Source of the DNA: Chrysaora quinquecirrha
Lineage: Eukaryota; Cnidaria; Scyphozoa; Semaeostomeae; Pelagiidae
Reading direction: 5' to 3'
Length of the DNA: 64,000 nt
Assembly: GCA_014526335.1 (NCBI GenBank)
Contig: JACTAT010000050.1
Span: 496,001 to 560,000 of the forward strand
Within the stretch, counting starts at the first letter, position 1. Each line of letters opens with the position of its first letter. Below, piece after piece: positions 1-12,220 of the stretch. The position numbers were made by a program, and so were the translations under genes. Below the pieces are notes generated by a model, which worked only from the letters and a program-made list of their open reading frames with translations, did not search any database and was not told the origin of the DNA.

Positions 1-29
1 CTAGATGGGCTGGGCCATTAACAGAGTCG

Positions 30-205
30 AGAAAAGTGTTAAACTTTTCTGCAGACAAAAATACCCCTAGCTGGTAACCTTCCTCACTTAACAATGAAAT
101 ATAAGTGTGTTATGGGTGTGACAAAATATTTTCCATTGTTGTAATGGACCTTCCTCCAGTTGATGACTGTGTGACCGAAACTTTTTCCTGACTCTTGCCA
201 TTAAC
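30..205 (-). repeat. Diverged repeat, left copy (pairs with 3826-4012)
   Basis: This stretch aligns, with many substitutions and small indels, to 3826-4012 in the same orientation. Shared landmarks on the minus strand are a GGTCACA stretch, a run reading roughly KVxYNN, and at the low-coordinate end a conserved pyrimidine-tract-plus-TGCAG that looks like a splice acceptor. After the acceptor both copies can be read as K-x-x-x-F. The conservation could reflect duplicated exons or an old transposon; I do not recognise the protein. Confidence 0.5.
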
Positions 206-1979
206 GCTTTTTTCAGTCTGTTTGCAATCTTTACATCTGTGAAGCATAGCCCACCCTGCCGATATAACAATATAACACGATATCAATGATGTTAGAATTA
301 AGTACATTCAGTCTAGCTGTAGCCATCATCGCTGTTCTTTGGAGGATCTGAGCAGCCTTGCCGCCCCCTGGCCATAACATGAATCAAATGAGTTTAATCT
401 GTAACAGCTGTCCCTCAAGTTTCAAGTGAAGTGTCATTTAGCTGAAACATACACCAAACTGAGCATGTTCCACTGTTCTCCTACTATGTTGGTACACCGT
501 CTCCCATAAAATACTGATGTTGAAGATTCAAGTGCAGTTCTCTTACAATGAGGGTTACGTGTTACAGGTTACTCAGAGATCGTGACCACTGACACTGAAT
601 AATGTTATAAATTTTAAGAAGGAAGAATTGGTACTGTTCAGTTCGTTATTACCTCAAATCTAGTGCCTTCGCCAAATCTTCTACTTATAGTGCCTTGTTG
701 ATGAAGCACCGCCACGACTATACTATTGCCAACAGGCGGCTGCTGAGGCACTTTTGCAGCTATGTTCCTTCTTAGAACCTGCATAATAAATGTTTGACAT
801 GAGATATTTAATTTTCTAACCTACTGATTAGTGTTCTTATTTACTTTAGAAGAGTATGACCCTTTGAAGGTATTGACTTTACATAGAGTTTACCCCCTCT
901 GTACCCCCCTCGGGTACATCCTTGCTGTCTTATACAAAGCTGAATGAACGACTGTAGCAATTGGTGCAATATCTCAAGAAGAAGCCCATCCCTGTGACCG
1001 CTAGATTCATTCACATCAATTTATAAGGTCTTAATGATTTATATGATAACTAGACTTTAGTGTCAGGGGCATTTATTTGTAGCCTCTTCCCCTTTCCTTC
1101 ACCAGATGTGGATTGTTTAACTGTTGCAGTATATCAACATGTTGCTATACAAAATGATGTGTCTGACTAAACACCAATTCCGGCGAAAGCGTTCGCTTGC
1201 AGCACTAGCTCTTTGATAATTCTTGCAGTATCTTACCCTCGCCATATCTATTGGCAACTGCATCGGCTGGACTGCTTCCTCTGTTTCTCCAGTGATGGCT
1301 GCCTGCGTGAGAAAATTAGCGTTTTCTCTTTATTCGTATATCTCTTTGCTGTCAACAGTTCATATTTTAGGATATACACTTTGGATTTATATCTTTGCAT
1401 TAAACATTCCGTAATTTCAACAAGTTGCTGTTAATGATTTCCTCTTTCTGCCTAAGGGGTCACAAGAACTCATTCCATGAACACAGTTATTCATCTTTGG
1501 TAGTGATCAGATATTTATTTGTTTACAATGCAGCGTTACCGAGAAATTGGTCACACGTACATGACGATCTACACTTTGTAACAATTGGTACTGTTAGTGA
1601 GAAACCTAAGAAGGATTTCCAGATTTTCATCCCTTAATTTACCTCAAATATTGCATTACTTTTCGGATTTTTAGAAGCCCGTGCCGGGGGGTAAGGGGGT
1701 AAGGGAAACTCAAGTATCTAAAAACATTTCTCTCCCTCGATAGTTTCCTCCCCTGTCAACTTTCGTAGAAACTTGTGCTAGCATTTTTAGACGGATAATT
1801 TGCACCTTCCATTATAGGCATCTTTAGAGCATTTTTATCGCACCATTGCACTACTTAGGTTCCAATGCTGTTGAACAGTCGATGCTGTGTGGGCTTAATT
1901 TTGAATCCTTTTATTTAGTAAGAATTTCAGGATACATATTCAATTGAATTTCAATGAAGCTTTCTTGTTCTCTACTTAC
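206..1979. other. No recognisable gene
   Basis: Short overlapping open frames near 1.2-1.6 kb lack motifs and look like chance. No tandem array or transposon end was recognised here. Confidence 0.5.
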
Positions 1980-2314
1980 AGACATTTCAATTGCAGATGC
2001 ACCAGTGCTGTGTGCTACCCCATTTCCATCGTCTCTGTAAATAAATGGAATGAATGATTGCCATACTTTCATAACGCTGACGTACGCTATACCTTCACAT
2101 ACGTTAAGCCGTATCTGTATCTTCCCTGAACAATGTTTACAATAGATTTGAGATATTTTTGTTGTTACCTCTGCTCTATATCTGCGATGGCATTTACCGC
2201 ATCCATTGCTCTTCGTAATGCTCTTGCTACTGCCTCAGCATTCCATCTATGATCTGTGTGCAAAATTCTTGAAATAATTTGAGCATTACAGAGAACTGGG
2301 TTTGATGGATTCAT
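1980..2314 (-). CDS. Two phase-compatible small exons of an unknown gene
   Basis: On the minus strand an exon from 2314 to 2169 begins with ATG, encodes 48 residues (MNPSNPVLCN... ending ADIEQ) and leaves two bases before a GTAACA donor. The next exon, 2034 to 1980, follows a good acceptor (TTTATTTACAG), completes the split Arg codon in phase, encodes 18 residues (DDGNGVAHST...) and ends at a consensus GTAAGT donor. The matching phase and consensus borders are the evidence; the intron would be about 134 bases. The first ATG could be internal, since an acceptor-like TTTTTGAG lies just upstream. No family recognised. The exons are too short for ordinary ORF scans, and the 3' continuation was not found. 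Confidence 0.4.
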
Positions 2315-3825
2315 GTTGACTCAAAAATAAAAAAAAATTCAATATGTTTCTAGTGCTGTTGCAAAAAAACGAGCAGTAGTATTTTTCCAGACTTTCGAGG
2401 ACTTCAATCAATTCAAATCATCCGATTCTTAAAACCATACGATAATTAGCAAATGGTACCCCTGCCAAAAAAAAACAAAGATTTGCATTGATTCTTTACG
2501 GCAGCCTGTATTTATAACGGAAAAACGATTATGGTAATGCTTCTATGGGCCCATGCACATTTTATGCTACAGTCAGGAAAACCTGTCTATATCAGGGGGC
2601 TTACACTAATTCTCTCCATGAATGCAAGGCTGTTGCCTATAGGCTTTTACTTAATTTTTAAGGTAATTAGGTGTTCTTGCTTCAAGGTTTAGGGAAAATT
2701 ACTCTGTTCCACACAATTACTCTGTTCCGCAAAAGTTGAGAAAACTTTAACTCACGTGGGTCCTAAACTTACCAGAATGGTAGATTCTTTCAAGACAAGA
2801 TAAATTATTGCTGGCGGATGGTATGCATAGCATCAACTGTGAACGTTCCTCGCCACCAAGAGTAACAGTTACTGGAAAAGAAGGGATATGCATTGATGAA
2901 CTACTCTATTGCACACGGGGATGCATGCCTACATCAAGGACAATGGGGGAGGGGGACAGGGAGTTGCCTTAATTGCGCAAATTGTACATTTATGTTGAAG
3001 AAACGCTTGATAATGTGGTTCTACTGCAGCAGCTGCTGTTGCAGACAGTCCAAGGGATAAGGGAGTTCTCGGGCGCGGCGGCTTTTTGATAGAATTTGCG
3101 ATATTTCCCGCGATATCGTTGTTTGTGAATTCCAAAAGAATTCACTACAACTGTCTTCATATAAGGTTACGGAAATTTCTTTTCAAAGCATAAACGAACA
3201 AAAGTAGATCCTTCACTTAGCTCAAATCTCTTTGATAAATCCTCATCTAGCAACCACCCTCCCCCCTCCACATCTAAGAATCCTGTTCTACAAATACAAC
3301 AGGCTTGACGATGTGCGGCTTTCTACATTGGAAACTTTGTCGTCATGCTGAAATTATCAGCACCTTATTCGATAATTTGGAAGTAAGTTTACCCATATCA
3401 GGAAGGTTTTTTATGATATCTAGATGGCCGGCTATGTATACACATATGATTAATCTCTGTGTGCACTGGAACATGAAAAACAACCTACCACGGTGAAATG
3501 CTTCACTTTCTACTTGCAACGGCAGGAGCAAACAAGAACACTGGTTTTGGAAAACCTGTAAAATACTGTAAAACATTGCTTGCATTAGTGTCAATGTTTT
3601 TGTCTACGCTTCTCTTGACTTTGCCTGTGGCATTTAAGGATTATGCATCCAGGCTAATTTCTAAGTACATATGGATATTCCTTGCATTTTTTTCCAACAC
3701 AATTTGCAGGATATGTGGAGGACTGTTTCATCCTTAATGTTGTAAAAGTAGTTCTTCAGATTAATTAATAGTTAATAATTAATAGTTGCTAAGTAATATA
3801 ATGAACACATGTATAAAGCAGAGCT
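2315..3825. other. No recognisable gene
   Basis: Open frames around 2.9-3.7 kb have no motifs. The 2.9-3.1 kb minus frame is driven by a proline- and alanine-rich low-complexity stretch. Nothing else seen. Confidence 0.5.
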
Positions 3826-4012
3826 CAGAGAAGTCTTCAACCTTGCTGCAGAAAAAACTATGTCTAGGTGCAAGCCTTCCTAACTAAACAATGGAAATTT
3901 AGCTTTTCTAGATGGGGTGTGGCATGTGATTCTCTATTGTTGTAGTAGACCTTACTCCTGCCAATGACAATGTGACCGCAATGACATAATTGTGTTCCCG
4001 TAACGTTCTCCT
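3826..4012 (-). repeat. Diverged repeat, right copy (pairs with 30-205)
   Basis: Same orientation and internal order as the left copy. On the minus strand it reads with few interruptions, including CGHIVIGRSKVYYNN, which aligns to GHTVINWRKVHYNN in the left copy, and ends in a TTTTTTCTGCAG acceptor-like site. Coding-like conservation plus a shared acceptor favours duplicated exons, but a transposon origin is equally possible. Confidence 0.5.
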
Positions 4013-5575
4013 CTTTGTGGTATAAGGCATGACTGCTATAAATTTTACTTGCTCCAGCGATCAATTATCGTGGGTCAAACGACATTCGTTACAAAGACAT
4101 TTCACATTTTTGATCCACATCTCAGCCGGCTGTTTGTTATAAAGGTTGTTCTTATAAGAAGAATGTGTAATGACAGTGCTGCAGAGCTACATGAGTTACA
4201 TATGATCTTCGCTTGTGAGCATTATGAGCTGATTATTAAGCATTGATAAGTAATATTTATTATATAGCACCAACTTCCTTCTGATATCGCTTGATGTTCT
4301 CTCTTCGTATCCTACAATAACCAGGACGCGCCTAATACGTATTGCCTGTCGGCTAGCCTGTAGATATATAAAAGAGAACAGTGTATTACAGTATGCCGCT
4401 ACCTCGGTAATTGGTCTAGTTTACTTATAGCACATAAGTTACAATAACACTACTACTTGCTCTTAGAAAGAGTAAATATGAATGTGCAACATGTGAAAGT
4501 ACAATACCATTTCAAACGTCATGCTGGTCATTGGGTTCACACAGACGCCATAATCTCAGATGTCGGAGCAAGTTCCAGACAGTTGTCTATACTTTCATCT
4601 AATCCTGTGGAGAAGAAATTCGCCATTCTTCACCTCAATTTAAACCCAAAAGGGAACCCCTGCTATAATACAACATTTTCCCCATATTTTCACACCTTAC
4701 AAATATCACAGATACACACTTTTTTTATAAGAATATAGTCTATAAGAATATGGAGGCTGAAAATTGGTAAGATTTAAGAATTATTTCAACAATAATGCCA
4801 GGCTCGGGCTTCATGGAGAGAAATGTTTCATTTCCTGCGTATTTCAAAAGGCAGAAAACGTGAACATGCCCCTGTAGGTATATGTTTCACTGTTTCACAA
4901 TATACATTGGACTACATTGGTTTCTTTAAGATTAGGAGGTGTTGTTATCATAAAATGGTAAACAATAAAGATTTAGTTTATCGATGCTGTTGTAAATTAA
5001 GAATTATTAAACGAAATTTTTAGGCTCCAAACTGAAAAATCAATAATCGAGGCCTGTCAAAAAGTAGGTCATTCTTATAAAAAAGGTGTGTAGCAATGTT
5101 AGAAATGTCAAAATAACCTCTCATATCTGCTGCGTCGAAAATGCGTTCTGTTGTGGATGAGCCAACTAGAAATGTAAATAAACAATAATTAATCCCAAAT
5201 AAAAAGAATTTCGTTGAAAGTACCATTGTTGAGGGGTATGTCACTCTTCGAAAAAAGCGTGCGAGATGTCCGTTGAAATAACATGACTGCAGTGGGGTTT
5301 CAGTGAAAGCTATATAACTTGCTGGCGTAGGTGTGCAAAGGTATTTGACATTGCAAGGGGTGTATTGCCACTAGGTCATTATGATAATAATAATAATACT
5401 AATAATAGAATGAGATTAAGGAGCAACGGCCATGTGCTCTATATAGTCGTACGCGAAAATTACATAACTTCAAATTGTGCAAAATCTTTTCAGTTGCGTA
5501 TCCTATTGCCATTTAACATGTTGTTTGTGCGACTACTACCTTCTCTATACGCATGTACTTCTTCACTGTTTATAA
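4013..5575. other. No recognisable gene
   Basis: A 93-codon plus-strand frame at 4457-4738 has no recognisable domain. A short AAT repeat lies near 5385-5410. Nothing else supported. Confidence 0.45.
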
Positions 5576-5593
5576 GTGGTTGCTGATCTTCAG

Positions 5594-5806
5594 GCAAATG
5601 CCTCTGGACAACTTGCTGAGGCTCTATGCAAAAAAAACGTAAATAAGACAGTGCAACAGGAAATGGCGCACAGCTTGAGGAATAACTTGGGAGCGCACAG
5701 CAAAGAAGTCTGCAATCACCTTCTTTGGACTGCTGCCACGGTGTACCGAAAGTGCGCTAGCACAGAGGGTTCCTGCAGGCTGCTCCCGACAACAGTTCAG
5801 AAATAG
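5594..5806 (+). CDS. Possible exon, unknown protein
   Basis: The frame opens right after a CTTCAG acceptor-like site and runs about 70 codons to TAG. It has a hydrophilic, alpha-helical composition (for example KTVQQEMAHSLRNN) rather than AT-rich chance translation. No domain recognised and no partner exon found on this strand, so a coding role is only a suggestion. Confidence 0.2.
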   Translation, partial: ANASGQLAEALCKKNVNKTVQQEMAHSLRNNLGAHSKEVCNHLLWTAATVYRKCASTEGSCRLLPTTVQK

Positions 5807-5932
5807 CTTCTACTAGCTTGTACTATTCTTGCAAGGCTCATAATGGCTATAAACATTCAGATTTTGATGTCAACATGTGAGGATATGTACACACTGCTAA
5901 CGTGAACACTTGCACTTGAAAAGGTAATTTAC

Positions 5933-5989
5933 CTAGAACATTGCTATTCTCTCCAGCGTTTGCCTCTGCTTCATTGTCAGATACTACAA
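5933..5989 (-). CDS. Possible 57-base exon upstream of the 2.3-kb exon
   Basis: On the minus strand a pyrimidine-rich acceptor (TTTTCTTTAG) precedes 57 bases encoding an acidic peptide (VVSDNEAEANAGENSNVL) and a GTAAAT donor. It leaves one base, which would join in phase with the TC following the acceptor-like TTTTTGAG at about 2320. It may therefore belong to the same minus-strand gene as 1980-2314. Transcript data would be needed to link them. Confidence 0.25.
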
Positions 5990-6449
5990 CTAAAGAAAAT
6001 GAATAGCAGCTTTCACAAATAGAAAATTTACTACCAATGTGCATTGAATCGAATGCATGACATTAACGCATGCACACAGTTCTACTTTCCCCTGACACAA
6101 CTACTTAGCAAATTGATCCTTGTCTGCAGTATTTAAAAACTGTCTGAATAGTTCAACAGTAGATAGCTAGCTAGCTACTGTACATGAACTCTACAAATTC
6201 AGTTCCAATACTCAGGTCACAATGCTGGCAATTATATACATATTATCAGAGTTGATAAGAAGAGACTCTTTCTATTAACTCTGATATTATACAGCATCGC
6301 ATTCAGGAATGTCATGGGGGAGCATATTCTTTGAAGACATACCATAACATAGACAGGTTAGCAACAAGGTGCCAATTGTAATATAGCGCTTATTACAAAA
6401 GATGTACTTGTTGATGCTTCCTCTGGCCGCGGTCTTTCTTCAGCAGACT

Positions 6450-6677
6450 CTACCCCCGGATTTGTGTAGACTGCATGGCTGGTTGCATTTGCTCATTTCT
6501 TGTGGGTGTTGACTGCAACACCCGTTCCTGTGTACCCAGGTCCATGGATAGCATCCTGAAGTTTGGACTGGCTGGTGCTGCAGTTGCTGTTCACTGTCTG
6601 TTGTTGCTCGTGGCAGTGATGGATGGATCTGGCAAGTTCTCCACTTCTCTGTTATCTTCCTTGTTGTCACCATCTTC
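6450..6677 (-). pseudogene. Coding-like minus segment with one internal stop
   Basis: After an AAG acceptor-like site the minus strand reads about 75 codons with low-complexity but protein-like content (EVENLPDPSITATSNN; later NEQMQPAMQSTQIRG), interrupted by one TGA. It could be a decayed exon of the minus-strand gene suggested at 1980-5989, or chance. No family recognised. Confidence 0.18.
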
Positions 6678-6711
6678 CTTGCGAAGCAAAGGCTCGTACA
6701 GATGTACCTAA

Positions 6712-7386
6712 ATTATATTGTTTAGCCTGCTGTACGCCCTTAAGATCTCCTCTCCACACGGGAAATTACCAGTGAACCTCAGCCGTTGCACATTGTGCCC
6801 ACTTGCTCCAGAACGATAGAAGACAGCCCTACGACGAAATACACAAGACGCATGCATTCAATATTCTGAAAGAACATAAAAGCTAGGCTCAAATGATACA
6901 AAAATAAGTCCAGTATGTTAAGTGTTATCTAAGATAAGACGTTTTGAAAACATTGAGTGTCTATATGAAATCCTTGTATTTTTCAACCAGTTCAAGACTT
7001 TATTAACAGTGACAAATACAGTGACTCTACATAGAAATGCATTTGTCAAATAGTTGTTTCTCATCCAATACTCAGCATGATTGAATGACTGTTGCATGGG
7101 TCTGTTTTTCACGCTGTTTGATTATAGTACGTGTTATTTCTTTCCAAGTTTGTGGTTAGTGGTTTGCCTCCCCACCAGTTATCTCTGCCCCTGGTACGTT
7201 GAGTCGCAATATGACACTTGGTAGACATCTTAAAGTATCCAATTGTAGCTAATTAACCCTACTCTTTGCCCATAGGCTTTAATTAATAGTTGGTTCTGCA
7301 TGATTCCATCCCAAAAAATTGAACAGTCTCCTACTTAGTAAAGCTATTGCGAAGTTCTTGTAATTATTGCATGATAATTGATAATC
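6712..7386. other. Non-coding; probably includes the LINE 5' UTR
   Basis: No coding motifs. Part of the sequence just before 7387 must be the 5' leader of the LINE, but I could not locate its 5' terminus or a target-site duplication. Confidence 0.4.
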
Positions 7387-8463
7387 ATGGAGGTCACGAA
7401 AATTATTTCTCTGCTTATTATTGCATGTTTGGTCATTTCATCGGCGAAGACATTGCTTACTTTTGAATACGAGGAAGTATATACGAAAAGAGATTACACT
7501 GGTGATAGTTTTGGAAGTGTTCGTAAGGTTTTGAGGAAAAGAATGTCCAAAGGATGCAGGAAAATGGCTAGAAAATGGAAAAGGCCTAGTTCCGGGTTGA
7601 TCGTTAAATCTATAGTGGTTACTGGGGTTCATCAGCTCCTTCTCATGTTGGCTGGGGATGTTGAAACTAACCCAGGACCAACTACTGAATCTTCAACAAA
7701 TGTCTGTGACACTGGGGCAAGTAAATCTGGATGTGATCAGGGTCAGGGATATAAAGTGAAAATTCCGATTGCCAGAGGAGAGGTATCTGTTGAACGTTTT
7801 GTGTTAGAAAGGATGGAGCAGAACCAAAATAGAATGTTAGAGAATCTTGCGGCGATCACTGATAAACTGAAGAAAATAGAAAATGAGATGGAAAACATGA
7901 AAACCACGGTGGCAGACATCAAATGTAAACAAGATGCGATGGAAAATAATCTTGACGATGTTGAATGTCTCACGAAGAAATATAGTGACTATATTGATGA
8001 CAATTGGTTTGAAATTGACCGTTTGGAGCAATATAGTTGTAAGATTTCTGTCCGTGTCTTTGGTGTTAAGGAGGAGAGAAGAGAAAATATTCAAGCAGTC
8101 GTGATAGCAAAGTTGAAGGAGGAAATTGATGTAGATATTCAACCTTCTGACAAAGATATTGTTCATAGGATAAGTCAGCAACAGAACTCAAATGATTCTC
8201 CACGCCCTGTTCTTATAAAATTCATCTCGCACAAGTCTAAAGAAACGATAATGAAAAACAAAAAGAAGGCCACAAATATCAAAACTTTGGAAGATCTTGC
8301 TGCTGAGGTAAGAGAACGCCTTAAGTTTCTTAATAATAAAGATCACTTTAATTTGGAAAAAATCTGGACAATTGACAGACGAATAAAATTTAAATTCTTT
8401 AATGATTTGAGTGTTAATGAAATCAGATCCGCTAAGGATTACGATTTCTTTCTAAATAAGTAG
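7387..8463 (+). CDS. LINE ORF1 protein with signal-like N-terminus and 2A peptide
   Basis: Intact 358-codon frame from ATG at 7387. Residues 1-23 are a hydrophobic signal-peptide-like segment (ISLLIIACLVISSA), followed by a basic stretch. Residues about 89-98 read AGDVETNPGP, matching the canonical D-V/I-E-x-N-P-G-P ribosome-skipping motif, preceded by the usual leucine-rich run (QLLLML). Skipping would occur between Gly97 and Pro98 (after base 7677) and release a 97-residue leader from a 261-residue C-terminal protein. That part has a long charged coiled-coil region (about 130-195) and an L1-ORF1-like RRM (about 200-270, ISVRVFGV and RPVLIKF) with a basic tail, expected to bind element RNA. 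Use of 2A in LINE ORF1 is known in several invertebrates; the targeting role here is inference. Confidence 0.85.
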   Translation: MEVTKIISLLIIACLVISSAKTLLTFEYEEVYTKRDYTGDSFGSVRKVLRKRMSKGCRKMARKWKRPSSGLIVKSIVVTGVHQLLLMLAGDVETNPGPTTESSTNVCDTGASKSGCDQGQGYKVKIPIARGEVSVERFVLERMEQNQNRMLENLAAITDKLKKIENEMENMKTTVADIKCKQDAMENNLDDVECLTKKYSDYIDDNWFEIDRLEQYSCKISVRVFGVKEERRENIQAVVIAKLKEEIDVDIQPSDKDIVHRISQQQNSNDSPRPVLIKFISHKSKETIMKNKKKATNIKTLEDLAAEVRERLKFLNNKDHFNLEKIWTIDRRIKFKFFNDLSVNEIRSAKDYDFFLNK

Positions 8464-8476
8464 GGTTTACGCCGAA

Positions 8477-11400
8477 ATGGTCCAATAAGGGGAAAAAACA
8501 GCAATCAGCATTATCAAAATGATTTTAGAATTGCATTCTGGAATATTAACGACTTTAAATGTAGGAAAGTTAGCACACTCACTGATGGTATTGTATCTAC
8601 TGATTAGAATTTGTTTCAGGGAAATGATTTCATCTGTTTTGCTGAAACTTGGCATGACAAGGTCGATCCAGAAAAAACTAAGATCAATAATGCTTTTCAT
8701 GAATTTCATAGTATTGGAGGAAGAAACAATAGTCGTGGTAGATCATCTGGAGGCCTTTCGTTCTTTGTTCGTGATTCGGTAATTAAATACGTTAATTTAG
8801 TTAGTATAGATAGCTATAGATGCTGTGGAAAAGAAGTCCTTTGGTTGGTCTTCTGATTTGTATATATGTTTTTGTTATATTCCACCAAATGACTCAAATA
8901 TGATTAAGTCAGGAATAGCTTTCGATTTTGATAACTTACAGATAGAATGTGCTACGTATGAAGAACAAGGTTGGGTTCTGATTATGGGTGACTTCAACGC
9001 AAGAACTGGTGTTTTGTCTGATTAGATTATAGATGATGAAGTTGATGGCTTTCTTCCCCTTGACATTAATTATACTCCAGATTCCAATATTACTGCAAGA
9101 AAGTCTAAAGACAGAATAGTAAATGCTAGTGGTCGCTCACTCCTCGACTTCTGCAAATGTTCTGGTTTTAGACTATTGAATGGCAGGATTAATAAATCCT
9201 GCTCTGTTGGTTTCACATGTTTCACGCCAAATGGAAATAGTATTGTGGATTATGCTCTTCTTAAGGAAGATTTCTTTAAAAAGGTGAAGTCGTTTAAGAT
9301 AGGAAGTTTAAGTGAGCTGTCAGATCACGTTCCTTTGTTCCTATCACTCGCCAGTTATAAGGAAAAACAGCAAAACACCCAACCTGTGGAGGTAGAAGGT
9401 TGATTTCCACATTTAACATCTTTAAAAAACGATTATGTCACGAAATTTTTGCCAAATGACCAATCATATGAACATTTCTCTGAAATTCTGAACATCGAGC
9501 AAGTCTATAGTTTTTTAGAGCAAATAAATGATGAGCTAGACGATGATTTAATTCCTATAGGAAATATTGTAGTAGAGAACTTAAGGAAAAATCTTGTTCA
9601 AATTGCCAAGGAAAGCTTCAGTTGTTTTAAATTATTTAGGCGTCATTCTATGCTCAAAAATCAAACCAAACAGTGGTTTGAAACCGAATGTAAAACTTTA
9701 AAAGAATTGTTTAATAAAGCCAAGAAAAAATATCAGCTTGCTTCGATACGTAATTTCCAAGTTGAGGTACTTTTAGCCATTCGAAATGATTATTTCAACA
9801 TAAGAAGGAATTACAAGAAGATTTTAAAAAGAAAAAAGAGAATATTTGTAGATAATGAAAAATACAAACTTTGGTCACTTAAATCATGTGAGCCCAAAGT
9901 CTTTTGGAATATGCTCAAAGGTCCGTTAGCTAAGTCTAGCACAAATCTCAGTAACCATGATTTATTTGCTTATTTTAAATATATGTTATCTGAATCTGGT
10001 GACGATGAGGAGACGTGTATTATTAGTGAAGAATCCAAGTTTGATGAATCAATAACTTCTCAAATTGATTCATTTATAAATAGGCCAGTCACAGTACATG
10101 AAGTGAAAGAAGCAGTTAAGAAATTAAAATCAGGAAAATCAGCTGGTATTGATATGCTCACTGCTGAGATTTTTAAGTCGTTGGATGATAATTTCTTCTT
10201 TTTTTTCTCCAAACTGTTTAATAAGATATTGGACACTGGTAACTTTCCTGAAGAATGGGCAATAGGTATAATCGTTATTTTATTCAAGGGTGGGGATAAA
10301 TCTAACCCTAATAATTACAGGGGAATAACTTTACTAAGTATATTTGGAAAAATGTTTTTAGGCGTCCTTCTTGAAAGATTACAGATGGTTGCTAAAAATT
10401 TCGATATTTTATGCGAAAATCAGGCAGCTTACAGAAAAGGCTACCAAACAAGTGATCATATTTTACGTTACATGCATTGATAGAAAATTCGTTGAAATGT
10501 AGAAAGTCACCTCTTTATGTCTGTTTTGTCGATTTTCAGAAGGCATTTGATTCAGTTAATCATAAATTGTTGCTGCAGAAATTAGTGACTTATAGAATAA
10601 AAGGAAAATTCCTAAATATTTTATCTTCACTGTATTCAAAGGTTAAATCGTGTGTAAGAGGTGATGATAGTCTCACAAACTTTTTTGCTTGTTTGCGAGG
10701 GGTTAGAAAAGGATGTCTACTTAGTCCTATGCTTTTTGCTCTCTTCCTTAATGATTTGGAAGAATCTATCAGTAAGGTAAACCAGGGTGTTTACTTAGGA
10801 GATTTTAAAATTAGTTTGTTACTTTATGCAGACGATCTTGTTTTGTTTTCAAATACTGCTGAAGGCCTGCAATGTCAGTTAGATGAGCTTACTAGTTTTA
10901 CGAAAAAGTTTAAGATGGCGGTAAATGTAGAGAAGACAAAAGTCATGGTTGTACGTAAAACTAATAGTCAGGGATGTTGTAACAAAGTTTGAAAGATTGC
11001 TGGAAAGGATGTAAAAATATGTGACTCTTATAAATACCTTGGTGTTACCTTAAAATCAAATGGATCTTTTTCGGAGCATGTTGAAAAAATAAAAGATAAT
11101 CATATTATAGCCTTTTGTCAAAATATAGAGATTGGAACGGGTTTAGTCCAAGGCTTCTTTTTTTTCTCTTTGACAGTTTGATGACACCTATTTTAAAATT
11201 ACTCTTGTGCTGTTTGGGGTAATAATGAATGGCCTGATCTAGAGAAAATACATCTTCAAGCTTGTAAATATGCACTTGGTGTAAAATCCTCAACGTATTT
11301 AGATGCAATATATTCAGAATTAGGTAGAATCACTTTACTTACATTACGACATGTACATATTATTAAATTTTTTAGAAGATTACATAATTTAGATTCAAAG

Positions 11401-11977
11401 CGTTATGCTAAAATGGCGTTTGAAATGTTATCAAATGATGCAAATTTGGGGGTTAAAAATTGGGTTTCAAATGCTAAGATCTAGTTCAATCTTGCGCTAT
11501 AACTGATAATGATAGTAAGACCCAAATCAAAGATAACATTAAGGACACATTTGCATCGAGAATGGTGGATAAAGTTCAGAGTCATATTAGCAGTGAGAAA
11601 AAATTGAGAACGTATGCATTATTTAAAAACTCTTTCAAATTTGAAATGTATTTGGATGTTATAACTGATTTCAAAACAATTAGTAATTTGTGTAAGCTCA
11701 GACTTAGTTCTGATACATTACATATAGAAACAGGTAGATATGGAAAAACCCAACTCCTGAGGAAAAAAGATATTGCGTCTATTGTAAAACTAATTCTAAT
11801 AGTTCCTATGTAGAGGATTAATTTCACTTTTTAATGATCTGCCCTCTTTATGCCGAGGAAAGACATAAACTCTTGACAATTGCAAATGGTAAATATCCAA
11901 ATACGTCATGCCTAAGTCCTAAAGATCTATTTATTTGGTTGATGAGTCAGGAAGATATTAAACTGGTAAAATCTTAG
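8477..11977 (+). pseudogene. LINE ORF2: endonuclease, reverse transcriptase (broken)
   Basis: Endonuclease remains at 8515-9403: WNIND, the catalytic-Glu region AETWHD, GDFNAR, VDYAL and SDHVPL, split by stops (such as TAG at 9023-9025) and frame changes. RT domain at about 10,070-10,990: SAGIDMLTAEIFK, NNYRGITLL, VDFQKAFDSVNH, GCLLSPMLF and the catalytic LLYADDLVLF. A one-base loss near 10,460 splits the RT, and an in-frame TGA lies at 10,990-10,992. The C-terminus still shows VYCKTN and FHFLMICPLYAEER, a Cys/His region common at the end of such ORF2s. An endonuclease nicks the target and the RT copies RNA by target-primed reverse transcription; this copy is dead. Confidence 0.85.
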
Positions 11978-12220
11978 CAAAAAATGTAACTCTTTCATTT
12001 CGTAATCGTGATAAATTCCTGCGCTTAACAATAAAATAATAGATCAATCATTTCCGATGTTTTTTTTTTCTCTTTTTTTTTATTATGATAATCTATATAT
12101 TATCTGTAGTTTTAGTCATAATCATTTTCTTGTAATTATTGCTGTTTTTAAGATAATAATACGGTGGTACACCTTCCGACGATGAATGGTCAACTGCAGA
12201 AAGAGAATTTATAAAAAAAA

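Noticed and set aside
1213..1637. Three short plus-strand open frames
   Set aside because: No motifs, no splice context and AT-rich chance composition.
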